From NCBI GenBank assembly GCA_000621905.1, contig JHXB01000001.1:186001-250000 (forward strand): a stretch of 64,000 nt of DNA, read 5' to 3'. A model generated the notes under the pieces. It was not told the origin of the DNA, ran no database searches, and was given only the letters and a program-made list of their open reading frames with translations. Each line of letters begins with the position of its first letter. The stretch's first letter is position 1. This stretch comes from Lachnospiraceae bacterium NC2004 (GTDB lineage Bacteria > Bacillota > Clostridia > Lachnospirales > Lachnospiraceae). Below are positions 33,479 through 42,361 of this stretch, one piece after another. The position numbers and the translations under genes were made by a program.

Positions 33479-34366
33479 TTACTCGTAATAGTTCATAAAT
33501 ATCTCTTCAAGACTAGGCTCTGTGATGGTAAGATCCCTTATGTCTTGCTTAGAGAGAAATTCCAAAAGCGCCGGCATTTTTCCTTTATATAAAAAGTCTA
33601 AAGCTCCTGAACTTTCGTTGACATTAAGATCCGAAATTCCTTGAATCATTGTGGAAATGTTATCTTTAAGCTCGCCTACATTTCCCGAAATTGACACCTT
33701 TTTAGCTCCGGTTTCTTCAATCTTATCAACGCTGTCAGACATTATTATCTTGCCGTCCTTTATAAAGGCGGCACTTCGACAGTAGTTCTGAACCTCTGAT
33801 AAAATGTGAGAGGAGAAAAATATTGTCGCACCCTGCTTATTCTCCTCGGTTAAAATGTTGAAGAACTCACGCTGCATTAGCGGATCAAGTCCAGATGTCG
33901 GTTCGTCAAGTATCAGAAGCTTCGGGCTGTGTTGCACAGCGCATACAATTCCGACCTTCTTTCTGTTTCCGAGCGACAAGTCATCAACTACTCTTGATGT
34001 GTCGAGTCCGAGTCTCTCGCATAAAATGTCGGCTTTATCGCTGCAATCAGCTTTTCTTAGTGAAGCAGAATACTTGATGACGTCTTTAACCTTCATTTTG
34101 CTGTAGAAATTGATTTCTGAAGGTAGATATCCGACTTCGTTAAGAATCTTTTTGTTATCTTTAACGATGTCGTAACCCATAACCGTCGCAGAGCCACTCG
34201 TTGGAGCAATAAGTCCGAGAAGAGTTCTTATTGTAGTTGATTTACCTGCGCCGTTAGGACCGATAAATCCGAAGAAATCGCCTTCTTCGATATTAAGTTT
34301 TAGTTTGTCGATGCCTCGCATTTTTCCATATTTTTTGGTGAGGCCGTTAATCTCTATTATATTCAT
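33479..34366 (-). CDS. ABC exporter ATP-binding protein
   Basis: 295 residues. Walker A GPNGAGKST, signature DLSLGNRKKVGIV (variant of LSGGQ), Walker B LLILDEPTSGLD and switch His in FFSSHILSE. The C-terminal 80 residues after the nucleotide-binding domain are the extension usual in CcmA-type/DrrA-type exporters. First gene of the transporter operon; AAGGAG precedes the ATG. Its promoter region carries a palindrome that looks like a TetR operator. Confidence 0.92.
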   Translation of the reverse strand: MNIIEINGLTKKYGKMRGIDKLKLNIEEGDFFGFIGPNGAGKSTTIRTLLGLIAPTSGSATVMGYDIVKDNKKILNEVGYLPSEINFYSKMKVKDVIKYSASLRKADCSDKADILCERLGLDTSRVVDDLSLGNRKKVGIVCAVQHSPKLLILDEPTSGLDPLMQREFFNILTEENKQGATIFFSSHILSEVQNYCRSAAFIKDGKIIMSDSVDKIEETGAKKVSISGNVGELKDNISTMIQGISDLNVNESSGALDFLYKGKMPALLEFLSKQDIRDLTITEPSLEEIFMNYYE

Positions 34367-34426
34367 ATTCGCTCCTTAAAATTAATAATTCACGCTGATA
34401 GTTAGTATAAAAACATGCTTTTATTG

Positions 34427-34444
34427 ACCGTTGACTACAACGGT
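34427..34444. promoter_or_regulatory. Orphan TetR-like operator of the ABC exporter
   Basis: ACCGTTGACTACAACGGT: perfect 7-bp arms around four bases. A related half site (CCGTTGACCG) lies at 34461-34470, with a minus-strand TATAAT between them at 34453-34458. Confidence 0.65.
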
Positions 34445-34511
34445 TAATAATAATTATACTCCGTTGACCGTTTTTGAGAAGACCCCTAGAGTAATATTTT
34501 TTAGAAAATTT

Positions 34512-34594
34512 GCTAAGTGCTCAAAGGGGACAGGCCCCACTGGTAAATTAGCAACTAATTTACCAGTGGGGCCTGTCCCCTTTGAGCACTTAGC
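34512..34594. repeat. Tandem inverted family B pair forming an 83-bp palindrome
   Basis: Two 40-bp arms separated by CAA. Each arm carries TAATTTACCAGTGGGGCCTG, CCCCTTTGAGC and ACTTAGC. It lies between the divergent-side ABC promoter and the end of the permease gene. Confidence 0.92.
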
Positions 34595-34610
34595 GTTATT
34601 AATCTACATC

Positions 34611-35969
34611 CTACAAGAATATATACTTAAGAATAAACAACACTGTAAGAACATACATTATAGGATTAACCTTCTTAGCATTACCTGTACATACATTGAT
34701 GATAACATAAGAGATTACGCCAAGTGAGATACCCTCTGAAATGCTGTAGAACAATGGCATTGAGAAGATACAAATGTAAGCAGGGATAGCAGAAGTGAAG
34801 TTGCTCTCATCCATCTTAAGCTCAGTGATTCCGCTAAACATCAAGAAACCTACCATAACAAGAGCAGGAGCTGTTGCAAATGAAGGAATGGCGATGAATA
34901 TAGGCGCAAGAAGCATTGAAAGAAGGAAGAGAATCGCGGTTGTAAGTGAAGTTAAACCTGTTCTTCCGCCGGCTCCTACACCTGCTGCAGACTCAACATA
35001 AGTAGTTGTGGTTGAAGTTCCAAGAACCGCACCTGCTGAAGTTGCGATAGCATCAGCCATAAGAGCAGGCTTGATAGCAGGAAGCTTGCCTTCCTCGTCA
35101 AGCATGTCAGCCTTAGAAGCCACACCGATGAGTGTTCCAAGTGTGTCGAAAAGATCTACGAAAAGGAAAGCGAATACAACAACGATGAAGTTGAAGATTC
35201 CAACACCCTTCATGTCAATATGGAAGCACTGTCCGAAAGTCTCTCCAAGCTTAGAGAAGTCAGTCATTGCAAATGAAGGGAACAATGAGTAGAATCCCTC
35301 GTCAGGATTAGGTGCGTAGATTCCTGCGACCTGGCATATCATACCAAGAATCCATGTTGCAAATATACCGATAAGGATTGATCCAGGCACCTTCTTGATA
35401 TAAAGAATAGCCATGATAAATACACCGATAAGCGCAAGAAGTGAGGTGATTCCCACTGTGCTAAAGTTCTCTTTAAAGCTAACCATCTCAACTAAAGTTG
35501 CTCCGCCAACAACCAATTTGGCGTTCTGAAGACCGATGAAGCATATAAAAAGACCAATACCAACGGAAACCGCACGCTTTAATTCCAAAGGAATTGAGTT
35601 AAAGATGGCTTCACGAACAGGAGTTACTGAAAGTAAGATGAATATGATACCTTCAACAAATACTGCAAGTAAAGCAACTTGCCATGAATAACCCATTCCG
35701 AGAACTACTGTGTACGCCATGTAAGCGTTAAGTCCCATTCCTGCAGATAGGGCAAATGGCAGGTTGGCCATAAGAGCCATACACAAGGTTCCGATAAATG
35801 AGGCAATACAGGTTGCGAGAAGAACCGCTGTTGCATCCATGCCTGTAGCGCTTAAGATGCTAGGGTTAACTGCAAGAATGTATGCCATGGTCATAAATGT
35901 AGTGACACCGGCGATAACCTCAGTCTTGGTTGTGGTGCCACGTTCTTTGAGTTTGAAAAACTTTTCCAT
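34611..35969 (-). CDS. AzgA/PbuG-type purine permease (NCS2)
   Basis: 452 residues with 12-14 membrane helices. Starts MEKFFKLKERGTTTKTEVIA, the usual beginning of AzgA-like adenine/guanine/hypoxanthine permeases; GMGLNAYMAYTVVLGMG and GTSTTTTYVESAAGVGAGGRTGLTSL are the substrate-site signatures of helices 3 and 10. Proton-coupled import of purine bases across the cytoplasmic membrane. GGAG precedes the ATG. No purine riboswitch is visible in its 195-bp leader, which is shared with the divergent LPF-2 promoter. Confidence 0.93.
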   Translation of the reverse strand: MEKFFKLKERGTTTKTEVIAGVTTFMTMAYILAVNPSILSATGMDATAVLLATCIASFIGTLCMALMANLPFALSAGMGLNAYMAYTVVLGMGYSWQVALLAVFVEGIIFILLSVTPVREAIFNSIPLELKRAVSVGIGLFICFIGLQNAKLVVGGATLVEMVSFKENFSTVGITSLLALIGVFIMAILYIKKVPGSILIGIFATWILGMICQVAGIYAPNPDEGFYSLFPSFAMTDFSKLGETFGQCFHIDMKGVGIFNFIVVVFAFLFVDLFDTLGTLIGVASKADMLDEEGKLPAIKPALMADAIATSAGAVLGTSTTTTYVESAAGVGAGGRTGLTSLTTAILFLLSMLLAPIFIAIPSFATAPALVMVGFLMFSGITELKMDESNFTSAIPAYICIFSMPLFYSISEGISLGVISYVIINVCTGNAKKVNPIMYVLTVLFILKYIFL

Positions 35970-36068
35970 GATGATACTCCTTTATTTGATTTAAAAAATA
36001 CTCACATATTTTAGCACAACTCTTAGTGATATAAAAGGACAAATGTAAATTTTGGCGTATCGACCAAA

Positions 36069-36104
36069 TTTGTTGCTCATTTGTTATATGAAATGTTATA
36101 ATAT
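36069..36104 (+). promoter_or_regulatory. LPF promoter 2 (direct repeats plus -10)
   Basis: TTTGTTGCT (36069-36077) and TTTGTTATA (36080-36088), 11-bp period. The -10 is TAATAT after 10 bp or TATAAT after 8 bp (36097-36102). Confidence 0.7.
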
Positions 36105-36164
36105 AGCACAAGATAACGATGATTATATGCCGTAGTGCTTAGTATATATGAGGAGGGTTTGATT

Positions 36165-39100
36165 ATGCCTAGAAGAGTTAATGTAGATGTAACAGCAAGA
36201 CTTAATGAGCTTTACGATAATAAGGATTATAGGGGAATAGTCAAATTAATAGCTGATGTGTTCAGAGATTATTTTAGCCTCAAGGGTAAAGCCGGAGAGG
36301 TTGAAGAGAGCAATTATGATAAAGTTAGTGCCTTTTTGACGGAGAAATTAGGCCCGACAGCCGGAGAGATTAATAGCAAGAACGCTGCTGAAGGCAAGCA
36401 GACTACCAAAGAAGATCTTAAGATCCAGAATGGGGAGTTTTTTACCTTATTGTTTGATCAGTTGCATAAGTATTATATTGAAATCGGATATAAAATCGGC
36501 GATAAGAGGAATGATGTTGCCAAAGATATCAAGAAGGGAAAGGTTAAGCATACCTCGCTTATCAAGGATGAACCGGAGACAGTCCAAAAGCTTGCTCATG
36601 ATATAGTGCTTGCTCAAGAGATTGACGCTATTGCAATTCCACAGATGCTTATTGCACTTACATCGCATGTGACCGGCAGGTATTTTAACGATAAATATGC
36701 TGAGGAGCAGATTGTAGATGATTATAATCGTCAATTTATTAATTATTATAGAAAAAACAAGTGTGGAAGCAAGCGATTAGGCGATTATATGGAAGGTTTC
36801 AGGGATTGTAACTACAATGATTCAATCGGCTATACCGTTAAGGAAGAGAATATTGAAATTACACCTGAAGCAGAGCTGTTTGATAAACTTCCCGATTATG
36901 TAGAAAGACTTGAGAAGTGCGTCACGATAGAACAATTAGATAAGTATGAGACAGAGCTTTATGCCACTATTTACAAGCAGGAGAGATTTGAACAAGAAGT
37001 AAAAGACAGCGTTAAGCTTGTTAAGCAAATGATAGTTAAGCTCAAAGATGCTTATAAAGATGACCCTAATAACGCTTTATTAGTCAGTACTTTAGCCGGA
37101 CTTGAGAAGTATACTCATCTTGGAGTCGATTATGTCTATGAGAATAACGAGCCTGATAAGGGCATTAATCCGGTTAATGTAGATGATGCTGTAGATTCTG
37201 TTGCTAAACTGATTGACCTTGAAACTGAGGCATATAACACATGGGAAGCTAATTCTAAGATAGAAAGATATGACAAGGAAGCTCTTAAAGCTCAGCGACA
37301 AAAGGCATATTTGACACAGGGGTTATCTCAACTCATGGACTCAATGAAGACTCGTGCTACAAGTATGAATTTTGCAGGGTTTTCCGGTTCTACCAAGTCA
37401 CAAATGTTAAAAAAGCTTGAGTATGTTCAGAAGAAGAAAAGAGCTCTTAATAATATAAGATATACCACTACTCGTGAAGATGAATTCACAAGGGAGATAA
37501 CCGAAAAGATTAATCAGTTGTCTGAGTCGTTAATCTCGGATTGTGTAAGTGATTCCGTTTATGACAACCTTATAGCAGCACTTTTAGAGTATAAGAGGTT
37601 TTATTCTAAACCGGTATATGCGATAGATAAAGAGGATTATGAAGATATTGTAGATAACAATAAGACAGTCTTAAAGAGACAGGCTGACAAGATAAAGGAA
37701 TTAGTAGATAAGTGCATTGCATACGAGAGCGCGCACGCTGATGAGAATAAAGGGTTAATTAATCAAAAGGTCAACAGAAGAGAGCTTTTAAACAGTTTTA
37801 AGAAGCTTCCTTCGTATAAGGTCGATAAATATCCGGTCGACTATGATGTATACATCGAAAAGCATACTTACGAAAGGGCCGGAACAACATGGGAGATTAG
37901 AGTCGACAACCTATCTAGGGTTATTGCGGCGATGCTTCTTAGAAAGCTTCGTCATAAATTTGACATTGATGAGATTCGTGAGACAGCGGAGAAGATTCGT
38001 ATTACATATAAATTGGATGAGAATTCCGATATTATGTTGGAATCATTCATTAAAGGTGAAGAAGGAGCGGTTAAGGCTGTGCTCTTCAACAATATATCAC
38101 TAGAAGGCATGACTCTCAGCGTGTATGATGTAGTGGACAGTCCTGCTAACAATAAGTTATATAAAGACGGATTTGGTGAAGATAGGGTTAGAGAGTACAA
38201 AAATAGTGTCGGGACATCGGTTGGATCGATTAACTGTAAGGATATAATTAATGCTTACGGCCCTAAGGGTAAGATGTTTGAAGGTTTTGAGCGTAAGCAG
38301 GATTATGACAAGATTGAGATAGATATTCCGGAAGGACTTGATGAGGATATTGTAACAGCCGTAGTTCTCGGGGCTATGTGTGACCCTAATGATATTGATA
38401 CTTTATATACTACATCTTCGGGAATGACAAGAGATAGGCGTGAAATCAACTACACTGCGCTATTTACCAACTTTGTCGGTACCGGAGATAGCAGACAGGG
38501 CAATTTCCCAAGGCATATGGTTAAGGGAAGAACAAATGCTAAAGCAGCCCTTCTTAAGTGTAAGAATGGAGATTACTCCGCTATTATTCCGTATCTTAAG
38601 AACCTGATGTCTGGATTGTCATATTCATGTGTGGCTACATCAATTACTGACACAAGTGCATCGCCATTTTATACTTCGAGACAAGAGCTTTTTAGTATTG
38701 CAAGCAAGATAGTTAATGATCCAAGATTTGGATTAAAAGATATTCCATCTCCTATAGAATATGCCAAAATAAAAGCTTCGATTAAGGCGATTGAATGCAC
38801 AAAGAAGTCATTTGTAATTAAGCAGGAGCTTCTTAACAATTCACCGGCTCCAAACACCAAGGAGAGAGAGGACAAAGTTAAGGAGTTACTCTTCGAGAGT
38901 TTTGTAGCCAATTTATGTAAGTATGAGGCAATGGGTGAGAATACTGAGATTGCTACCAATGTAGTAGGTAAGATGCTTGATGATTTTGGAATTAAGTTAG
39001 AATGGGAAGCTAACAATATTGTTTCCAAGAATGTCATTATGAATGATATGAGGGAATCGCTTGGAAGATATACGATTAATGATTTAACGGCCCTTTTAGC

Positions 39101-41621
39101 TGAAGATGACGGATATGACAGAATTAAAGAACTATATATTAATGAGATGGTTAAACATCCTTTATATAAAGACATGGTTTCCTGTGAGGCTAAAGATTTT
39201 GCTGCCGGAATGAAACGGATGGATGAATTGACACAGTTGGAATCTTATAAGATGTTTCCAAATGTTAAGGCTCCTAGTCTAGCTGCTAAATATAATACCA
39301 AAGAAACTAAAGCTAAACTAAAAGAAGAACGCGACAACCATGAGAGATTTTTAAGAAATAGAGCGGTTGATTTGATTAACGATCATAATGTGACGTTAGA
39401 TGGGTATACATATGTAAATAACTTTGAGAAAGACACCAAAACTCTGGTTCTTAACCGTACATGTGTATTCATGGATGAATTAGAGCATGTGGACAGGTCG
39501 TTAGTTAAGTCTTCGCCTGAGTTTAAAGCATTTAAGAAAGCTCTTAATAAGTTGGATGGTTATATCCAAACGATTAGTGATCATACAACAGGCTTTTCAT
39601 ACGAGGAGTATGAAAGATTCATAGCCCTTTCAGATGATGTATGTGATAAAGCTAAAGAATATCTTGATATGAAACTAAGCCCAAAGTCTGACTATGCTAA
39701 GAGTAGGGTGAAAAAGGTATTCGAGATAAGGTCTAAGCTTAGCTATATCACTAAAAATATGAAGGATACCTACGCTTCCAAAACTCTCACGGTATCAAAT
39801 GAACTACATAATTCAACCAATGAGAAGTACTATATTCAAGATACCATACTCAGTGGAGATCTGACTATGACGGATAAATTTATTGCTTCTAAAGTTGATT
39901 TAGAATTAGATCCGTATAAGCAGGGTAAGTTTAAAGGGGTTGCCAAGATGCCACAGTACGGTGCATATACGTCGACCAGAAGTGCGGTACATTCTATATC
40001 TGTTTTAGCATTTGCGGCAGAGAAGAATCAGGATGGCAACAGTAAGTATTCACTTGAGGATATTGTTACAGCTACCTCTTGTGTCAAAGAGAAATCTCGT
40101 ATATTTGACGAAGTGGCAGCTCATATGGAGGCTGATACTGACGAAGATAAGAAATGGGTTGCCAATAAGATCAGAGAAGGAAGAAATGCATTGGCACAAA
40201 TGATGGATGAAGTAGCAGCTAAGCTTGATTTTTCGGATCCGAAGACGTACAGAAAGGTAGAGTTTAGGAGACTTCAGGCAGTCGCGTTCGCTCTATATGA
40301 CGCCGGACAGGAGATGGATAAAATTAAGCCTCAGATGGTTGAAGAAGGTAAAAAAGACTATCCGGAGATTACTGCATATCATGAATATGGAGCTAAGGTA
40401 ACAGGAATTAAAGGCACTGCATCTCATTATTTAATATCTTCAATAAATATGCAGACTGCACTTGAGAATATTCAAAAAGGCAATGTAGACAACAACTATA
40501 TTAAAACTCTGACGGGTGCGGTTATTCATCTTGAATTATGTAAGAAGATTCTCTCTATCAGACAGAAAGAAGGAATTCCTTACAGTAAGATGTTAAATGA
40601 TAAGCTTGATTATGGAATGGCTTATTTTGGGGCAGCATTGGTTGATCAATATAAAGGACTTATAAAGCCTGAAGAGTTCGATGTTCTTGGACCAATGCTT
40701 ATCAATGGTGAACTTATTCGCAATATGAAAGTTGAATATGATCCAAATGAAGTTGATCCTTCTAAGGTATTCAGAATAAGTGGTATAATGACCAGACGTG
40801 AATTTGAGATGATTTACAAGTACACTACAATGCCGGCTGATATGCTTGGTGTAAATGTTACCGGTTTAAAGAATGAGTACACAAAGAAAGCTACAAAGGT
40901 TAAGGGTGATGCGCTCGCATTTGTAAATGAAGCTAAGAACAGCATGGGTTTGCTCAAAAATACGCTTAAGAAGAAGGAACTGTCTGACCAGGACAAGGAA
41001 TCCCTAAAAGATATTGTTAAGAAGGTTCTTAAAGAAAGATGTGTTTCAACTCTTATTAAGGAGGGAATTAAAGGAGACCAGCTTAAAACCGAAGTTGAGG
41101 ATTTAGTAACCAACTCTGCGGTTTATAGGAAGTTTGTATCTCGAGTTAACAAGGGAAGCGTCGGAGCTATTATATTTGACGACAAAGACACAGCAATCAA
41201 GGACATCTTTTATGAGCGTGATATTAATAAGTCCATTAAGAATCTTGAGACCAAAGACTATACTAAGTCAGCAGATGTTATCAAGGATGTTGCCAAGGCA
41301 TTTACGGGAAGGATTAAGGAGGTGTACGGTGAGCTTCCTAAGAAGCCTGGAAGTAAGAAATCTTATACCGTTAAAGAATACGAGGAGATTCTTCTTCAGT
41401 CAGATAAGTTTACCGAGACCATAAAGAATTCCAAGAATCTTAAACAGACTGCACAGCATTATGCCGGAATGGTTAAGAATGACGCTGAGATTAGGAAGCT
41501 TGTTGTTGAGGCGGCTAAAAAGAAGCCTGTTAACAATAACGCTGTTGCACCTAAGAAACAGAATGCCAAAAAGACTACTACTGTTGTTAAAGAGCCTAAA
41601 GGTATGAAGAAGGGTAAATAA
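36165..41621 (+). CDS. LPF-2: very large charged protein of unknown function
   Basis: 1818 residues from the ATG at 36165 (GAGGAGGG upstream); the ORF start at 36135 lacks a site. No signal peptide or membrane helix; mainly helical, rich in Lys, Asp, Glu and Tyr. It begins MPRR, like MPRI of LPF-3 and MPEG of LPF-4. Around A795 it has ALLKCKNGDYSAIIPYL, which aligns without gaps to LPF-1 and LPF-6. INEMVKHPLYKDMV (from I992) and VEDLVTNSAVYRKF (from V1644) resemble the C-terminal module of LPF-3 to LPF-6. The tail is disordered and basic, ending EPKGMKKGK. No family recognised. Own promoter of the shared type; weak terminator after it. Confidence 0.8.
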   Translation: MPRRVNVDVTARLNELYDNKDYRGIVKLIADVFRDYFSLKGKAGEVEESNYDKVSAFLTEKLGPTAGEINSKNAAEGKQTTKEDLKIQNGEFFTLLFDQLHKYYIEIGYKIGDKRNDVAKDIKKGKVKHTSLIKDEPETVQKLAHDIVLAQEIDAIAIPQMLIALTSHVTGRYFNDKYAEEQIVDDYNRQFINYYRKNKCGSKRLGDYMEGFRDCNYNDSIGYTVKEENIEITPEAELFDKLPDYVERLEKCVTIEQLDKYETELYATIYKQERFEQEVKDSVKLVKQMIVKLKDAYKDDPNNALLVSTLAGLEKYTHLGVDYVYENNEPDKGINPVNVDDAVDSVAKLIDLETEAYNTWEANSKIERYDKEALKAQRQKAYLTQGLSQLMDSMKTRATSMNFAGFSGSTKSQMLKKLEYVQKKKRALNNIRYTTTREDEFTREITEKINQLSESLISDCVSDSVYDNLIAALLEYKRFYSKPVYAIDKEDYEDIVDNNKTVLKRQADKIKELVDKCIAYESAHADENKGLINQKVNRRELLNSFKKLPSYKVDKYPVDYDVYIEKHTYERAGTTWEIRVDNLSRVIAAMLLRKLRHKFDIDEIRETAEKIRITYKLDENSDIMLESFIKGEEGAVKAVLFNNISLEGMTLSVYDVVDSPANNKLYKDGFGEDRVREYKNSVGTSVGSINCKDIINAYGPKGKMFEGFERKQDYDKIEIDIPEGLDEDIVTAVVLGAMCDPNDIDTLYTTSSGMTRDRREINYTALFTNFVGTGDSRQGNFPRHMVKGRTNAKAALLKCKNGDYSAIIPYLKNLMSGLSYSCVATSITDTSASPFYTSRQELFSIASKIVNDPRFGLKDIPSPIEYAKIKASIKAIECTKKSFVIKQELLNNSPAPNTKEREDKVKELLFESFVANLCKYEAMGENTEIATNVVGKMLDDFGIKLEWEANNIVSKNVIMNDMRESLGRYTINDLTALLAEDDGYDRIKELYINEMVKHPLYKDMVSCEAKDFAAGMKRMDELTQLESYKMFPNVKAPSLAAKYNTKETKAKLKEERDNHERFLRNRAVDLINDHNVTLDGYTYVNNFEKDTKTLVLNRTCVFMDELEHVDRSLVKSSPEFKAFKKALNKLDGYIQTISDHTTGFSYEEYERFIALSDDVCDKAKEYLDMKLSPKSDYAKSRVKKVFEIRSKLSYITKNMKDTYASKTLTVSNELHNSTNEKYYIQDTILSGDLTMTDKFIASKVDLELDPYKQGKFKGVAKMPQYGAYTSTRSAVHSISVLAFAAEKNQDGNSKYSLEDIVTATSCVKEKSRIFDEVAAHMEADTDEDKKWVANKIREGRNALAQMMDEVAAKLDFSDPKTYRKVEFRRLQAVAFALYDAGQEMDKIKPQMVEEGKKDYPEITAYHEYGAKVTGIKGTASHYLISSINMQTALENIQKGNVDNNYIKTLTGAVIHLELCKKILSIRQKEGIPYSKMLNDKLDYGMAYFGAALVDQYKGLIKPEEFDVLGPMLINGELIRNMKVEYDPNEVDPSKVFRISGIMTRREFEMIYKYTTMPADMLGVNVTGLKNEYTKKATKVKGDALAFVNEAKNSMGLLKNTLKKKELSDQDKESLKDIVKKVLKERCVSTLIKEGIKGDQLKTEVEDLVTNSAVYRKFVSRVNKGSVGAIIFDDKDTAIKDIFYERDINKSIKNLETKDYTKSADVIKDVAKAFTGRIKEVYGELPKKPGSKKSYTVKEYEEILLQSDKFTETIKNSKNLKQTAQHYAGMVKNDAEIRKLVVEAAKKKPVNNNAVAPKKQNAKKTTTVVKEPKGMKKGK

Positions 41622-41646
41622 CGTGTAGGGGACATATATATATTCT

Positions 41647-41676
41647 GAGACGAACCTATTACCGGGTTCGTCCTGT
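41647..41676 (+). terminator. Weak hairpin terminator after LPF-2
   Basis: GACGAACC, eight-base loop, GGTTCGTC, then CTGTTT. Confidence 0.55.
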
Positions 41677-41792
41677 TTAAGGTTATTAAATCTATATATA
41701 GATAGTGGTAAGATAGTTGAAGATGTGGTACAATAATCTTCAATACTGATATCTTTATGAACATAAGAGAAGACAGAAAGGTGTAAGTTTAG

Positions 41793-42224
41793 ATGAAGGT
41801 TTCAACAAGAGGAAGATATGCTATTCGAGTTATGATAGATTTAGCCAAGAATGATACCGGAGAGTGCATTCCACTCTCTGATATAGCTAAGCGTCAGGGA
41901 ATATCTGAAAAGTACCTAGAGGCGATTGTAGCTCTGCTCGTTAAAGCAGGGCATCTTTCTGCTACCCGCGGCAAGAAAGGTGGATATAGGCTCAAGAAGG
42001 CCCCTGAAGACTATTCGCTTAAGGATATCCTAGAGACTACAGAGGGAGCATTTGCGCCGGTTTCATGCCTTGAGACTACGCCAAATACCTGTGAGCGTGC
42101 CGATACCTGCCCAACATTAAGTATGTGGACAGGTTTTCAGAAGGTCGTTAATGATTATTTCGAGAATATATCATTGGCTGAATTGCTTGATGACATTGCG
42201 TGCCCTAACGATTATTCGATATGA
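41793..42224 (+). CDS. Rrf2-family transcriptional regulator
   Basis: 143 residues. Winged helix-turn-helix: MKVSTRGRYAIRVMIDLAKN, then PLSDIAKRQGISEKYLEAIV and the wing TRGKKGGYRLKKAPEDYSL. Three cysteines in CLETTPNTCERADTCPT match the cluster-binding loop of IscR/CymR-like members, so it may sense Fe-S status or, like CymR, cysteine metabolism. No cysteine desulfurase gene is adjacent, so the target cannot be named. It stands between LPF-2 and LPF-3 with its own terminator. Confidence 0.9.
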   Translation: MKVSTRGRYAIRVMIDLAKNDTGECIPLSDIAKRQGISEKYLEAIVALLVKAGHLSATRGKKGGYRLKKAPEDYSLKDILETTEGAFAPVSCLETTPNTCERADTCPTLSMWTGFQKVVNDYFENISLAELLDDIACPNDYSI

Positions 42225-42230
42225 GTTATT

Positions 42231-42259
42231 AAGAAACCAAGTTTTTTGGTTTCTTTTTT
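42231..42259 (+). terminator. Intrinsic terminator after the Rrf2 gene
   Basis: AAGAAACC, loop, GGTTTCTT, T-tract. The LPF-3 promoter repeats begin three bases later. Confidence 0.85.
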
Positions 42260-42261
42260 GT

Positions 42262-42297
42262 TTTGTAGCGCATTTGTTACACTGTGTATGATATAAT
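42262..42297 (+). promoter_or_regulatory. LPF promoter 3 (direct repeats plus -10)
   Basis: TTTGTAGCG (42262-42270) and TTTGTTACA (42273-42281), 11-bp period, 10 bp, TATAAT (42292-42297). Confidence 0.8.
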
Positions 42298-42361
42298 GCT
42301 TTTAGAAACAAAAACAGCGCGGTTAAGCGCAATATTAATGATAAAGATGGAGGTAATCGCT

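Noticed and set aside
14278-34594. CRISPR array
   Set aside because: The repeated palindromes are single copies thousands of bases apart between genes, without regular spacers or cas genes.
35970-36130. Purine riboswitch upstream of the AzgA-type permease
   Set aside because: No conserved purine-riboswitch loops or three-way junction words on the minus strand in this stretch.
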